Positions 17,081 to 24,624 of a stretch of DNA of 64,000 bases are shown here, piece by piece (position 1 is the stretch's first letter; each line of letters starts with the position of its first letter). The stretch comes from Kribbella capetownensis. GTDB lineage: Bacteria; Actinomycetota; Actinomycetes; Propionibacteriales; Kribbellaceae. Under the pieces are notes generated by a model. The model made no database searches, was not told where the DNA came from, and was given only the letters and a program-made list of their open reading frames with translations. A program made the position numbers and the translations under genes. The DNA is taken from positions 248,001 through 312,000 of the forward strand of contig NZ_SJKD01000002.1 of assembly GCF_004331485.1 (NCBI RefSeq), written 5' to 3'.

Positions 17081-17082
17081 GC

Positions 17083-17631
17083 TCAGTCGAGTGGGTTGGC
17101 CGCGCGGCCGCCTGTTGTCCAACTGAGGTCGGTGATGATGCGATCGGTGGTCTCGTCGAGGCTGCTGGACGGGTCGATCACCTGCTCGCCCGAGACGTTG
17201 AGCAGGTCGCACGGCTGGTACCAGTCGCGCATCTGCTCGGCGGTGACGGTCTTGGACAGCGGGCGAGTCGCGTGGCGCCGGACTGTTTCCTCGAACGAGA
17301 GCTGGAAGTAGTACACGCCGGTCCGGCCCGCGTGATCCACGATGAGTTGCCGCAGCATGTCGCCGTACGTCGGGCTGTAGAGGATGCCTTCCAGCATCAC
17401 GTGATAGCCGTTCGCCAAGGCGTAGCGAGCGGTCTGATCGATCAGACCGACGTTCGGCGCACCCGGCCGATCGTGCTCCCGCAGCAGGATCCGCCGCAGA
17501 TAATCCTGCTCGACCCACGCAACCCCACGCCCAACCCGCTCCCGCACCGCCCGCGCCGTAGTGCTCTTCCCCGACCCCGAATTCCCCCGCAAAACCACCA
17601 ACCGCGAAGTCCCGTCCCCAACCCGTGCCAC
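17083..17631 (-). CDS. P-loop kinase (AAA_33/zeta-toxin-like)
   Basis: 182 residues. P-loop GNSGSGKST (16-24) lies near the N-terminus, followed by ARAVRERVGRGVAWVEQDYLRR and a lid region EETVRRHATRPLSK. These are features of small-molecule kinases such as chloramphenicol phosphotransferase-like and zeta-type proteins. No antitoxin gene is adjacent, so a toxin role is unlikely. The GTG start at 17631 is supported by TACGGT (17643-17638) exactly 6 bases upstream, a leaderless arrangement. Confidence 0.82.
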   Translation of the reverse strand: MARVGDGTSRLVVLRGNSGSGKSTTARAVRERVGRGVAWVEQDYLRRILLREHDRPGAPNVGLIDQTARYALANGYHVMLEGILYSPTYGDMLRQLIVDHAGRTGVYYFQLSFEETVRRHATRPLSKTVTAEQMRDWYQPCDLLNVSGEQVIDPSSSLDETTDRIITDLSWTTGGRAANPLD

Positions 17632-17714
17632 CCGCCGACCGTAGCCGAGTGGAGGTTCGTCCGGTCCGCGTGCACACACGAGTGACGTACTGCGTGGTGC
17701 CAGACTGGCTTGGT

Positions 17715-18095
17715 ATGGAGATCAAACATCGGATGATCGTGTTCGACGCTGCGGATGTTGATGCGGAGAGCGCGTTCTGGGCCGGGTTCCTGGGTGGGAC
17801 TGTCGAGGAATGGGGCGACAGGTGGCGCGCGATCTGGGTCGATGGTGAGTGGGCGCTTGGTGTCCAGTCCGCGCCGAACCACGTGCAGCCGGAGTGGCCC
17901 GATGGTGCGCCCCAGCAGATGCATCTCGACTTCTACTTCGAAGGGCTCGAGGCCCACGACGCGGCTCATGAGCAGGTGATCAGGCTGGGCGGGCGACTGT
18001 TGAAGGCCGCCGACGATCGGACGGCCGCACGCGGCGTTCAGGTGTACGCCGACCCCGCCGGCCACCCATTCTGCCTGTGCTGGGTACCGAGCTGA
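17715..18095 (+). CDS. VOC/glyoxalase family protein
   Basis: 126 residues, one double beta-alpha-beta vicinal-oxygen-chelate unit. IKHRMIVFDAADVDAESAFWAGFLGG is the usual opening, and HLDFYFEG and YADPAGHPFCLCW supply metal-site residues. The ending GHPFCLCWVPS is typical of the actinobacterial VOC group annotated as glyoxalase or bleomycin-resistance-like. ATG 17715 is chosen; CAGACT lies 8 bases upstream and may be a leaderless -10 element. The substrate is unknown. Confidence 0.85.
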   Translation: MEIKHRMIVFDAADVDAESAFWAGFLGGTVEEWGDRWRAIWVDGEWALGVQSAPNHVQPEWPDGAPQQMHLDFYFEGLEAHDAAHEQVIRLGGRLLKAADDRTAARGVQVYADPAGHPFCLCWVPS

Positions 18096-18184
18096 ACCGC
18101 AGTACTTCAGCGGATCGACGACAGGGAGTGCCCACTTGTCGTACGTCGTCTTCCCGGCGCTAGCCCTGACCTGAGCAGCCGGGG

Positions 18185-18691
18185 CTATTCGCCGGTGGCG
18201 CCGTCGATGCGTTCGCGGAGGAGATCCGCGTGGCCGTTGTGTCGCGCGTACTCCTCGATCATGTGCAGGTAGATCCACCGCAGCGTGTAGTCCTCGCCGG
18301 GGCTGGCCTCGTCCAGACTGCGCCCGGCCACGGCCGCACGTGAGCGGGCGACGCTCGCTTGATAGCTGGCCAGGTCGTCGGCGGCGTGCGCGATGTCGAC
18401 CTTCTCGGAGCCCTCCGTCGAACCGGGCACGTAGTCCCAGAAGAACAGGTGGTCCGGCTGGCCGTCGTACGCGTGGAACCAGGCCTCGACGCCAGACATG
18501 TGCCGGACCAGACCGAACAGCGACAGTGTCGACGGCGGTACCGACCGCAGCGCCAGTTTGTCCGGCGTCAGCCCGCCGCATTTCAGCAGCAAGGTCGTGC
18601 GGTGGAACTCGAGGCGGTCCTCGAGCGCGGCCCGCTCGTCGATCGGGTTGTGCGGCGGCTCGGGTCGCTCAGGCGTGGTCCATGTCGAGAT
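18185..18691 (-). CDS. DinB/DUF664 family protein with apparent AUC start
   Basis: 168 residues in the DinB fold: TLSLFGLVRHMSGVEAWF and LHMIEEYARHNGHADLLRERIDG carry the family histidines. The frame has no ATG, GTG or TTG near the expected start. The protein should begin like its relatives with M-S-T-W-T; here the codons read ATC TCG ACA TGG ACC at 18691. A -10 element TAGGAT (18704-18699) lies exactly 7 bases before that ATC, which fits leaderless initiation at an AUC codon. A point mutation, a sequencing error or a missed start are alternatives. It diverges from the YCII gene. Confidence 0.75.
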   Translation of the reverse strand: MSTWTTPERPEPPHNPIDERAALEDRLEFHRTTLLLKCGGLTPDKLALRSVPPSTLSLFGLVRHMSGVEAWFHAYDGQPDHLFFWDYVPGSTEGSEKVDIAHAADDLASYQASVARSRAAVAGRSLDEASPGEDYTLRWIYLHMIEEYARHNGHADLLRERIDGATGE

Positions 18692-18826
18692 TCCGGCGAT
18701 CCTACGTACGGCGCGACTCCTTGACCAACCAAGCGGGAAGATCCAGATGCGGGTCGGATCGGGCTGCCGCCGTTCGTGGAGAAGGTGGAGAGTGGCCGTA
18801 GGGGCTGCCCCGCACAAGGAGGAGAC

Positions 18827-19195
18827 ATGACGGAGTACCTCATCGCATTCAACGACGAATGGGTGCCCGACCTCACCGACGACGATTTCCGCGAGGCGTC
18901 GAAGCGGACCACCGCGCTGAGGGCAGAGATGAAGGCTGCCGGCGTCCTCATCTTCACCGGCGGCCTGGACGACGCGGCCCCTGTGTTCAGTGTCGACGCG
19001 TCGAGCGGCAGCCCGCTGTTCACCGACGGTCCGTACGTCGAGACCAAGGAGTACCTCGGCGGCTTCGCCGTCGTCGACGTGCCCGACGAGGAGGCTGCGC
19101 GGCTGTGGGCGGGGAAGATCGCGGTGGCCTGCGGTTGGCCACAGGAGGTACGACGATTCCGGTACGCAACCGCCGCCGAGCCCGAAACCACCTGA
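18827..19195 (+). CDS. YCII-related (DGPF-type) protein
   Basis: 122 residues of the YCII family, a ferredoxin-like fold. MTEYLIAFND at the start and FTDGPYVETKEYLGGFAVVDV in the middle are hallmarks; DGP is the conserved turn. Members are often encoded beside ECF sigma factors or DinB genes; here a DinB gene diverges from it. ATG 18827 follows AAGGAGGAG. No catalytic role is established for most members. Confidence 0.88.
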   Translation: MTEYLIAFNDEWVPDLTDDDFREASKRTTALRAEMKAAGVLIFTGGLDDAAPVFSVDASSGSPLFTDGPYVETKEYLGGFAVVDVPDEEAARLWAGKIAVACGWPQEVRRFRYATAAEPETT

Positions 19196-19297
19196 ACGTC
19201 GGAATCGAACGGCCCAGGACAGAGCGGCGCGCCTCTGACCTGGGCCACTGGCGAAATCCCATAGCTCCGAGCCGGAGCGGGCCGCTAGGTTCCGTAC

Positions 19298-19711
19298 GTG
19301 ATCGGTCAAAGTAACGACAGCCTGATAGAGGCGGCCGCCGCCGTACTGCATCCCCATCTTGTCGGTGACCGACTCTTCGGAGATGTGGCGTCGGCTCTCG
19401 TCACCGACACCGGCATCGTGTACGTCGGGGTGTGTATCGACACCGCCTCCGGTACGGGCTTCTGTGCCGAGCACGCTGCCATCGCCGCCATGGTGACTGC
19501 CCGTGAGTACAAGATCGTGAAGATCGTGGCCGTCTGGCGGGGCGGGGACGGGGACCCGGTGCACGTCGTACCGCCGTGCGGCCGCTGCCGAGAGTTCATC
19601 CGCCAGATCGACCCGTCGAACCTCGACACCGAGGTGGTCCTGGGCCGGGACCGAACGTCGACGCTCCGCGACCTCCTGCCCGCCGCCGACTGGTCCACAC
19701 CGCTGGACTGA
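19298..19711 (+). CDS. Cytidine deaminase-like zinc protein (blasticidin deaminase-like)
   Basis: 137 residues. The zinc site is intact: C56-A-E58 (with catalytic Glu) and PCGRC with C94 and C97. Length and the CAEHAA/PCGRCR pattern are closer to blasticidin-S deaminase-type proteins than to tRNA or free cytidine deaminases, but the substrate is uncertain. The start is GTG 19298, set by TAGGTT (19286-19291) exactly 6 bases upstream. It is a single gene with no partner. Confidence 0.85.
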   Translation: MIGQSNDSLIEAAAAVLHPHLVGDRLFGDVASALVTDTGIVYVGVCIDTASGTGFCAEHAAIAAMVTAREYKIVKIVAVWRGGDGDPVHVVPPCGRCREFIRQIDPSNLDTEVVLGRDRTSTLRDLLPAADWSTPLD

Positions 19712-19805
19712 GCGCCCCGGAAGCTTGAACGTGCCTTCGGTGTCGAATCGCAGGTACGACGTTCGACATAGGGGTGACCAGCAACATCTTCCGAAGGAGC
19801 CCACC

Positions 19806-20393
19806 ATGTCGTTCCAGGCCCACTCCGACACCGCCGAGACGAACGCCGGCCAGACTCCGCGCAAGGTAGTCGCCAAGTACTTCTTGTCTCTCGACGGTGT
19901 GGCCGAGGCTCCCGACCAGTTCCTCACCGCGTGGGACGACGAAACGGACGCCAGCGGCGCCAAGCTCATCGAAACGCAGCACACGGTCATTCTCGGCCGC
20001 CGTACGTACGACGAATGGGCCGGATTCTGGCCGGGCAGCGAGATCGAGCCTTTCGCCCCGTTCATCAACGCCGTCCCCAAGTACGTCGCAACGTCGACAC
20101 CGCTCGAATCCGACTGGACGAACTCACGCGTGATCGACGGCGACCTGGTCGATTTCGTACGGCACCTCAAAGCCCAGCCGGGCGGCGACATCGGCATCCA
20201 CGGCAGCATCTCGATCACCCGGACCCTGCTTGCCGCCAACCTCGTCGACGAACTCAGCCTCGTGATCGCCCCCACGATCGTCGGCACCGGCCAACGCCTG
20301 CTGGATGGGCTGCCACCCATCCACCTCGAAACAACCCGCGCCACCACTTCCCCCAGCGGCCACCTCCTCACCAACTACCGCGTCCTCCACTAG
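19806..20393 (+). CDS. RibD C-terminal/dihydrofolate reductase-fold protein
   Basis: 195 residues with the RibD_C reductase fold: KVVAKYFLSLDGVAEAP at the N-terminus, VILGRRTYDEWAGFWPG, then GDIGIHGSISITRTLL and ELSLVIAPTIVGTGQRLL, the usual four conserved blocks. It is probably an NADPH-dependent reductase; the substrate is unknown. ATG 19806 follows GAAGGAG. The first 20 residues (rich in Ser, Thr and Ala) precede the fold and may be disordered. Confidence 0.88.
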   Translation: MSFQAHSDTAETNAGQTPRKVVAKYFLSLDGVAEAPDQFLTAWDDETDASGAKLIETQHTVILGRRTYDEWAGFWPGSEIEPFAPFINAVPKYVATSTPLESDWTNSRVIDGDLVDFVRHLKAQPGGDIGIHGSISITRTLLAANLVDELSLVIAPTIVGTGQRLLDGLPPIHLETTRATTSPSGHLLTNYRVLH

Positions 20394-20435
20394 CCGCCTT
20401 CCGACCCAGGTGGATCAACCAGTGATGATGGTGCG

Positions 20436-20795
20436 ATGCCTGAACGACACTCACGCCCGGTGCCCGGCGGCCGAGCTTTCTACCTGACCGAACGCCTCTG
20501 GAAGTTGGCAGAAGATCTTCCGGTCGAGCCCGTGCCGATCGACTCCATCCGCGAATTCGACGAGGACTGCTGGTTCGGCGAAGGGCCGGTCACCTGCCGA
20601 ATGGTCGCCCAGCACGCCGACCGCATCCAGAAAGCCGATCTCCGCTATCCAGTGATCCTGTCGGCGGATGGACGCCTGATGGACGGCGGCCACAGAATCG
20701 CCAAGGCCTGGCTGGCCGGCGCAACAACCATCGACGCGACCCGATTCACCACCGACCCCACCCCGGACTACATCGAGCGAGACCCCGCCACCTGA
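20436..20795 (+). CDS. Small ParB/Srx-fold-like protein, function unknown
   Basis: 119 residues. YPVILSADGRLMDGGHRIAKAWLAG resembles the ParB-like nuclease-domain core, in which a beta strand leads into a G-G/D-G-x-H-R helix (the GHR motif). The protein is too short for chromosome partitioning ParB and has no HTH. Relatives sit as stand-alone proteins in actinobacteria with no known role. ATG 20436 has no good ribosome binding site; GATGAT lies 6 bases upstream. Confidence 0.65.
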   Translation: MPERHSRPVPGGRAFYLTERLWKLAEDLPVEPVPIDSIREFDEDCWFGEGPVTCRMVAQHADRIQKADLRYPVILSADGRLMDGGHRIAKAWLAGATTIDATRFTTDPTPDYIERDPAT

Positions 20796-20911
20796 ATCCC
20801 GCTCTCCTGCGCATCGACGACCACGGATCGCAGTACGAGGGTGGTCTGTGGCGTACGTGCTCGCGGATAAGCCGGTGGACGTGGTGATTTGTGCGCCCTA
20901 CGGTCAGCCAC

Positions 20912-21421
20912 GTGACGATCGAACTCAAGCCCCTCGCGGCGGCGGATGCGGAAGCGCACTGTGCGGGGGAGGACGAACTGACCGTTCGTTGGCTGACCGG
21001 CGGGTACGGCGACGTCGAGGGGACCATCGAGTTCTTCGAGTGGCTCGCAGGAAATGCCGACGCCGGCCTCGGCAAGCGCGGGTTCGGGATCTGGAAGTCC
21101 GGGCGACTGTGCGGATACATCGACTACACCCCTGATCTCGATGACGGACTCGACCCCGACGACGTAGCCCTCGCCTACGCGGTCCACCCATGGGCGCGCG
21201 GCCAAGGCGTCGCGGTCGAGGCCGTCCAACTGATCTGCGACGTCCTTCGCGCCAACGAAGTCGGCAAACGAGCCGCCATCCGCGTAGAGCCGGAAAACTC
21301 CGCATCGGTCCGCGTAGCGCAAAAGGCCGGCTTCAGATACGTCCGGGACTTCCCATCCAACCGAGACACCCACCCAGACGGAACCCCAACAACATTCAGC
21401 CTCTACCTACTGGACCTGTAG
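20912..21421 (+). CDS. GNAT-family N-acetyltransferase
   Basis: 169 residues. The acetyl-CoA binding region reads AYAVHPWARGQGVAVEAVQLI, with the R/QGxG/A pattern, and ENSASVRVAQKAGFRYVRDF is the typical ending of GNAT folds. The substrate is unknown. GTG 20912 is chosen because TACGGT (20899-20904) lies exactly 7 bases upstream, giving a leaderless transcript; the upstream in-frame start at 20891 would overlap that element. Confidence 0.87.
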   Translation: MTIELKPLAAADAEAHCAGEDELTVRWLTGGYGDVEGTIEFFEWLAGNADAGLGKRGFGIWKSGRLCGYIDYTPDLDDGLDPDDVALAYAVHPWARGQGVAVEAVQLICDVLRANEVGKRAAIRVEPENSASVRVAQKAGFRYVRDFPSNRDTHPDGTPTTFSLYLLDL

Positions 21422-21607
21422 GACTCAGTCAAACGACCACCAATCCGCTCATTGACAGCTCCGTGCGTTGGCCGTCCGTTCGGAGGTCGTGCCCAGGCAT
21501 GGCGCGGTGGCCGCCAAGCGACCCCACTCGACCCCGGCTGCCCCCTCGTGAGCGCTCACGAGTCGCCCGCCGTTGTGGTGGGTCCGTCGGCGGTCGACAA
21601 TCCGATC

Positions 21608-21757
21608 ATGGGGAGGTTTCTGTGCAGGATCGGCATTCACCGGTGGGTCAACAAGCGCAACTCTGAGGGCGGCGCACGTTACCTGGAGTGCGAACGGTGC
21701 CAGAAGCAGAAGGACACCGTCACGCTCGGAGGCAGCGGCGGCGGCTTCTGGGGCTAG
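21608..21757 (+). CDS. 49-aa cysteine-pair protein, function unknown
   Basis: 49 residues beginning MGRFLCRIGIHRW and containing YLECERCQKQKD, then a Gly-rich tail ending FWG. The Cys6/His11 and CxxC spacing suggests a small zinc ribbon. The short basic N-terminal CRIGIHRW-like motif recurs in many small actinobacterial proteins as far as I recall. GACAAT (21596-21601) lies 6 bases before the ATG, a leaderless layout. It ends 39 bases before the tRNA-Gly gene, which is on the opposite strand. The 186 bases upstream hold no gene. Confidence 0.65.
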   Translation: MGRFLCRIGIHRWVNKRNSEGGARYLECERCQKQKDTVTLGGSGGGFWG

Positions 21758-21796
21758 GACGCTCGAACCGAAGGCCTGGTCGCCGCCTTCGGTGGG

Positions 21797-21870
21797 TGGA
21801 GCGGGTGACGAGAATCGAACTCGCGTAGCCAGTTTGGAAGACTGGGGCTCTACCATTGAGCTACACCCGC
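21797..21870 (-). tRNA. tRNA-Gly (UCC)
   Basis: The minus strand folds as a full cloverleaf: acceptor GCGGGTG pairs with CACCCGC, the D-arm contains AGCTCAATGGTAGAGC, the anticodon stem CCAGT/ACTGG encloses loop CTTCCAA with anticodon TCC, and the T-arm is GAGTTCGATTCTC. Discriminator U and an encoded CCA follow. Confidence 0.95.
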
Positions 21871-22001
21871 GGTGCTCGGACATGATTCCACAGATCGTGG
21901 GGCGGACTCAAAACGCCACGGATGGGGCCCTGATCGGCATGGTCGGTCCGGGGTGGTGGCGCGAGCACTGGTTCGGGTCGACTAGACTCGTCCGGTCACT
22001 G

Positions 22002-22074
22002 CGGGGCGTAGCGTAGTGGCTAGCGCGCCTGCTTTGGGAGCAGGAGACCGCAGGTTCGAGTCCTGTCGCCCCGA
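22002..22074 (+). tRNA. tRNA-Pro (UGG)
   Basis: Acceptor CGGGGCG pairs with CGCCCCG, the D-arm includes GCGTAGTGGCTAGCGC, the anticodon stem CCTGC/GCAGG holds loop TTTGGGA with anticodon TGG, and the T-arm is CAGGTTCGAGTCCTG. Discriminator A; CCA is not encoded. TAGACT (21983-21988) upstream is a good -10 element. It lies 77 bases before tig. Confidence 0.95.
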
Positions 22075-22151
22075 CAAACCCCCTGCAGCACCGCTGCAGC
22101 GCGGGCTGTCGCCCACGCTGTGAACGTCATCGATCAAGGAGAACCGCCACC

Positions 22152-23555
22152 GTGAAGAGCACCGTCGAGTCCTTGAGCCCGACCAAGGTCAAGCTCATCG
22201 TCGAGGTGCCGTTCGAGGAACTCAAGCCGAGCCTCGACGCGGCGTACCAGAGCATCGCCTCGCAGATCACCGTCCCGGGGTTCCGCAAGGGCAAGGTCCC
22301 GCCGCAGGTGATCGACCAGCGGGTCGGCCGCGGGCCGGTGCTTGAGGAGGCGATCAACGACGCGCTCCCGAAGCTGTACTCGCAGGCGGTGAGTGACAAC
22401 CAGGTGAAGGCGATCGGCCGGCCCGAGGTCGATGTGACCGAGTTCAACGACAAGGAGAGCCTGCAGTTCTCCGCCGAGGTCGAGGTACGCCCGGAGATCA
22501 CGCTGCCGGACCTGGAGGGCCTGGAGGCCGAGGTCGAGGACATCGCGGTGTCCGACGACGAGGTGACCGAGCAGATCGAGGCGCTGCGGCAGCGGTTCGG
22601 CTCGCTGAACCCGGTCGAGCGTGCGGTGCAGGACAACGACTACATCACCCTCGACCTGTCCGCCAGCAAGGACGGCGAGAAGGTCGAGGAGGCGCAGGCG
22701 ACCGGCCTGTCCTACCAGGTCGGCAGCGGTCAGCTGCTGGACGGCTTGGACGAGGCGGTCATCGGGCTGAACGCCGGTGAGAGCAAGACCTTCGTCACCC
22801 AGCTGGTCGGCGGATCGCTCAAGGGCGACGACGTCGACGTCGAGGTGACCGTGACCGCGGTCAAGGAGCAGGAGCTGCCGGAGTTCGACGACGAGTTCGC
22901 GCAGACCGCGTCGGAGTTCGACACCGCCGACGAGCTGAAGGCGGACGTGCAGGGCCGGCTGGAGCGCGGCAAGCGGCTCGAGCAGGCCGGCGAGGCGCGC
23001 GACGCCGTACTGGAGAAGATCCTGACCCTGGTCGAGGTTCCGGTGCCCGAGGGTCTGCTGACCGACGAGCTCGCCGCCCGGAAGGAGAACCTGGAGCAGC
23101 AGCTCGGGTACTCCGGGATGACGTTCGACCAGTTCCTGGAGGGCGAGGAGCAGTCCCAGGACGAGTTCGATGAGGATCTGAAGAAGCGCTCCGAGGACGC
23201 GATCAAGGCGCAGTTCGTGCTCGACCTGGTGGCCGAGCAGCAGGAGCTGAGCGTGAACGACCAGGAGCTGACCGAGCACATCGTGCGGCACGCGCAGCGC
23301 TCCGGCGTCAGCCCGGACCAGTTCGCCCAGCACGCGGTCGAGAACAACCTGGTGCCGAGCCTGGTGTCCGAGGTCGTCCGCGGCAAGGCGCTGGCCCACC
23401 TGGTCGAGAACGCCAAGGTCACCGACGCCTCCGGCAACGTGGTCGAGCTGAAGACCCTGCAGCCGGACGGCAGCTACGCCGACCCGGACGCGGAGCAGGC
23501 GGCCGAGGCGGCCCCGGCGGAGGAGACTCCGGCCGAGGAGCCCGCGAAGGCCTGA
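22152..23555 (+). CDS. tig: Trigger factor (ribosome-bound chaperone, FKBP-type PPIase)
   Basis: 467 residues, normal for actinobacterial trigger factor. The ribosome-binding signature GFRKGKVPPQVI lies near residues 44-55; the FKBP-type prolyl isomerase domain spans about 150-240 (DYITLDLSASKDG, LDGLDEAVIGLNAGESKTF), and the rest is the helical C-terminal chaperone domain with an acidic, Ala/Glu/Pro-rich tail. It folds nascent chains at the ribosome exit. GTG 22152 follows AAGGAGAA. It starts the conserved tig-clpP1-clpP2-clpX order, interrupted here by a 47-aa ORF. Confidence 0.98.
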   Translation: MKSTVESLSPTKVKLIVEVPFEELKPSLDAAYQSIASQITVPGFRKGKVPPQVIDQRVGRGPVLEEAINDALPKLYSQAVSDNQVKAIGRPEVDVTEFNDKESLQFSAEVEVRPEITLPDLEGLEAEVEDIAVSDDEVTEQIEALRQRFGSLNPVERAVQDNDYITLDLSASKDGEKVEEAQATGLSYQVGSGQLLDGLDEAVIGLNAGESKTFVTQLVGGSLKGDDVDVEVTVTAVKEQELPEFDDEFAQTASEFDTADELKADVQGRLERGKRLEQAGEARDAVLEKILTLVEVPVPEGLLTDELAARKENLEQQLGYSGMTFDQFLEGEEQSQDEFDEDLKKRSEDAIKAQFVLDLVAEQQELSVNDQELTEHIVRHAQRSGVSPDQFAQHAVENNLVPSLVSEVVRGKALAHLVENAKVTDASGNVVELKTLQPDGSYADPDAEQAAEAAPAEETPAEEPAKA

Positions 23556-23567
23556 TCAGCAGTACGC

Positions 23568-23605
23568 CGAACGGCCCGGACCAGCTGTGGGTCCGGGCCC
23601 GTTCG
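23568..23605 (+). terminator. Terminator after tig
   Basis: CGAACGG-CCCGGACC pairs with GGTCCGGG-CCCGTTCG, 15 bp with one bulge and a loop of about 7 bases, starting 12 bases after the tig stop. It isolates tig from the next promoter at 23610. Confidence 0.8.
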
Positions 23606-23609
23606 CCGT

Positions 23610-23642
23610 TGAAAGGGAACTGAAAGGCGGCCGCCCTAGCGT
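23610..23642 (+). promoter_or_regulatory. Direct-repeat promoter of the 47-aa ORF
   Basis: TGAAAG (23610-23615), 5 bases, TGAAAG (23621-23626), 10 bases, then -10 element TAGCGT (23637-23642), and the ATG 7 bases later. It has the same spacing and nearly the same words as the boxes at 882-914 and 934-966. Confidence 0.6.
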
Positions 23643-23649
23643 TGGCGCC

Positions 23650-23793
23650 ATGACCTGTTCCCTCGACGAACCATGCGTGCCGGTACAGGACCAGCCGGCC
23701 GCCCGGGTCGACGTACCTGCTGACAACGCCGTTGCTCCCCGGGATCGAGTTCCCGCGGACGCCCCCGGCGTGGTCGCAGTCTGCGGCTGGTGA
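23650..23793 (+). CDS. Leaderless 47-aa ORF, function unknown
   Basis: Starts MTCSLDEPCVPVQDQPA and ends VVAVCGW. ATG 23650 lies 7 bases after TAGCGT, so translation would be leaderless; no ribosome binding site is present. The peptide has three cysteines (positions 3, 9 and 45), many Ala, Pro and Asp, and a C-terminal Trp like the 13-aa micropeptide at 1004. A strong hairpin follows at 23834. A shorter overlapping frame from ATG 23675 is also open and would encode a basic peptide of about 16 residues. I recognise no family. Alternatively the transcript is a regulatory RNA. Confidence 0.45.
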   Translation: MTCSLDEPCVPVQDQPAARVDVPADNAVAPRDRVPADAPGVVAVCGW

Positions 23794-23833
23794 CCCTCGG
23801 CCAACCGGGGGTGAACGGTGTTCACCGGAGACC

Positions 23834-23876
23834 GCAGCCGCCTGTGCAAGGCGCCGCGAACCTCGCAGGCGGCTGC
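23834..23876 (+). terminator. Hairpin after the 47-aa ORF
   Basis: GCAGCCGCCTG (23834-23844) pairs perfectly with CAGGCGGCTGC (23866-23876); the loop has 21 bases. A smaller perfect hairpin GGTGAAC-GGT-GTTCACC (23810-23826) precedes it. Together they probably end the short transcript before clpP1. Confidence 0.6.
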
Positions 23877-23882
23877 TTCCGG

Positions 23883-23920
23883 AATTCGCTCAGGGCAGAC
23901 ACGGTGCGCCGTGAGCGAAC
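23883..23920. promoter_or_regulatory. Two ClgR-like boxes upstream of clpP1
   Basis: AATTCGCTCAGGGCAGAC (23883-23900) and GGTGCGCCGTGAGCGAAC (23903-23920) resemble the ClgR consensus known from Streptomyces and Corynebacterium, CGCTNANRGCG with A/T flanks, each with one to three mismatches. ClgR activates clpP genes in those bacteria. They lie 39-76 bases before the clpP1 -10 element, a reasonable activator position. Confidence 0.45.
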
Positions 23921-23971
23921 ACCTGTGGCCCAGCCTTAGGTCTGTCGCCGCCGCCCAGTAATGTCGGCTTC

Positions 23972-24595
23972 GTGAACGAGACATTTGCAGCCAGCCCCAC
24001 CGCCGCGGGCGGCAACGGATCCGGCGGACTCGACGACCACATCTACCAGCGCCTGCTGCAGAACCGGATCATCTTCCTGGGGTCCGAGGTTCGCGACGAC
24101 ATCGCGAACGCGATCTGCGCGCAGATGCTGCTCCTCAACGCCGAGGACCCCAACAAGGACATCTGGCTGTACATCAACTCGCCGGGCGGTTCGGTCGACT
24201 CCGGCATGGCGATCTACGACACCATGCAGTGGATCTCGAACGACGTGGCGACCGTCGGGATGGGCCTGGCCGCCTCGATGGGCCAGTTCCTGCTCTGCGC
24301 CGGCGCGAAGGACAAGCGCTTCGCCCTGCCGCACGCGCGGATCATGATGCACCAGCCGTCGGGCGGTATGGGTGGTACGGCGTCCGACATCAAGATCCAG
24401 GCCGAGCAGTCGCTGCACATCAAGGCGCAGCTGTTCAAGCTGATCGCCGAGCACACCGGCCAGCCGCTCGAGCAGGTCGAGAACGACGCCGACCGGGACC
24501 GCTGGTTCACCGCCGACGCGGCCAAGGACTACGGCTTCATCGACCACGTGGTCGCCAGCGCCGATCAGCTCCCCTCCGAAGGCCCGAACTCCTGA
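23972..24595 (+). CDS. clpP1: ATP-dependent Clp protease proteolytic subunit 1
   Basis: 207 residues. The serine-protease triad is present: Ser102 in GLAASMGQF, His127 in MMHQPS, and an Asp near 176. ClpP assembles as double heptameric rings; actinobacteria use a mixed ClpP1/ClpP2 complex fed by ClpX or ClpC. The N-terminal 20 residues are a short propeptide-like region. GTG 23972 is supported by TAATGT (23959-23964) exactly 7 bases upstream, a leaderless promoter. clpP2 follows 29 bases after its stop. Confidence 0.97.
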   Translation: MNETFAASPTAAGGNGSGGLDDHIYQRLLQNRIIFLGSEVRDDIANAICAQMLLLNAEDPNKDIWLYINSPGGSVDSGMAIYDTMQWISNDVATVGMGLAASMGQFLLCAGAKDKRFALPHARIMMHQPSGGMGGTASDIKIQAEQSLHIKAQLFKLIAEHTGQPLEQVENDADRDRWFTADAAKDYGFIDHVVASADQLPSEGPNS

Positions 24596-24624
24596 TCTCC
24601 CACTCCGTCAGTTAAGGACGCACC

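Noticed and set aside
17083..17631. Zeta toxin of a toxin-antitoxin pair
   Set aside because: No small antitoxin gene is adjacent, and the start is leaderless and isolated; a small-molecule kinase is more likely.
18185..20374. 729-codon minus-strand frame suggesting one large protein
   Set aside because: Only the last 168 codons encode a DinB protein; the rest is antisense to the deaminase, RibD_C and YCII genes.
20436..20795. Chromosome-partitioning ParB
   Set aside because: Too short, no HTH and no parA neighbour.
23615..23643. SigR/SigE-type promoter (GGGAAC...GTT) before the 47-aa ORF
   Set aside because: The gap is 20 bases; SigR needs about 18. The TGAAAG direct repeat with TAGCGT fits better.
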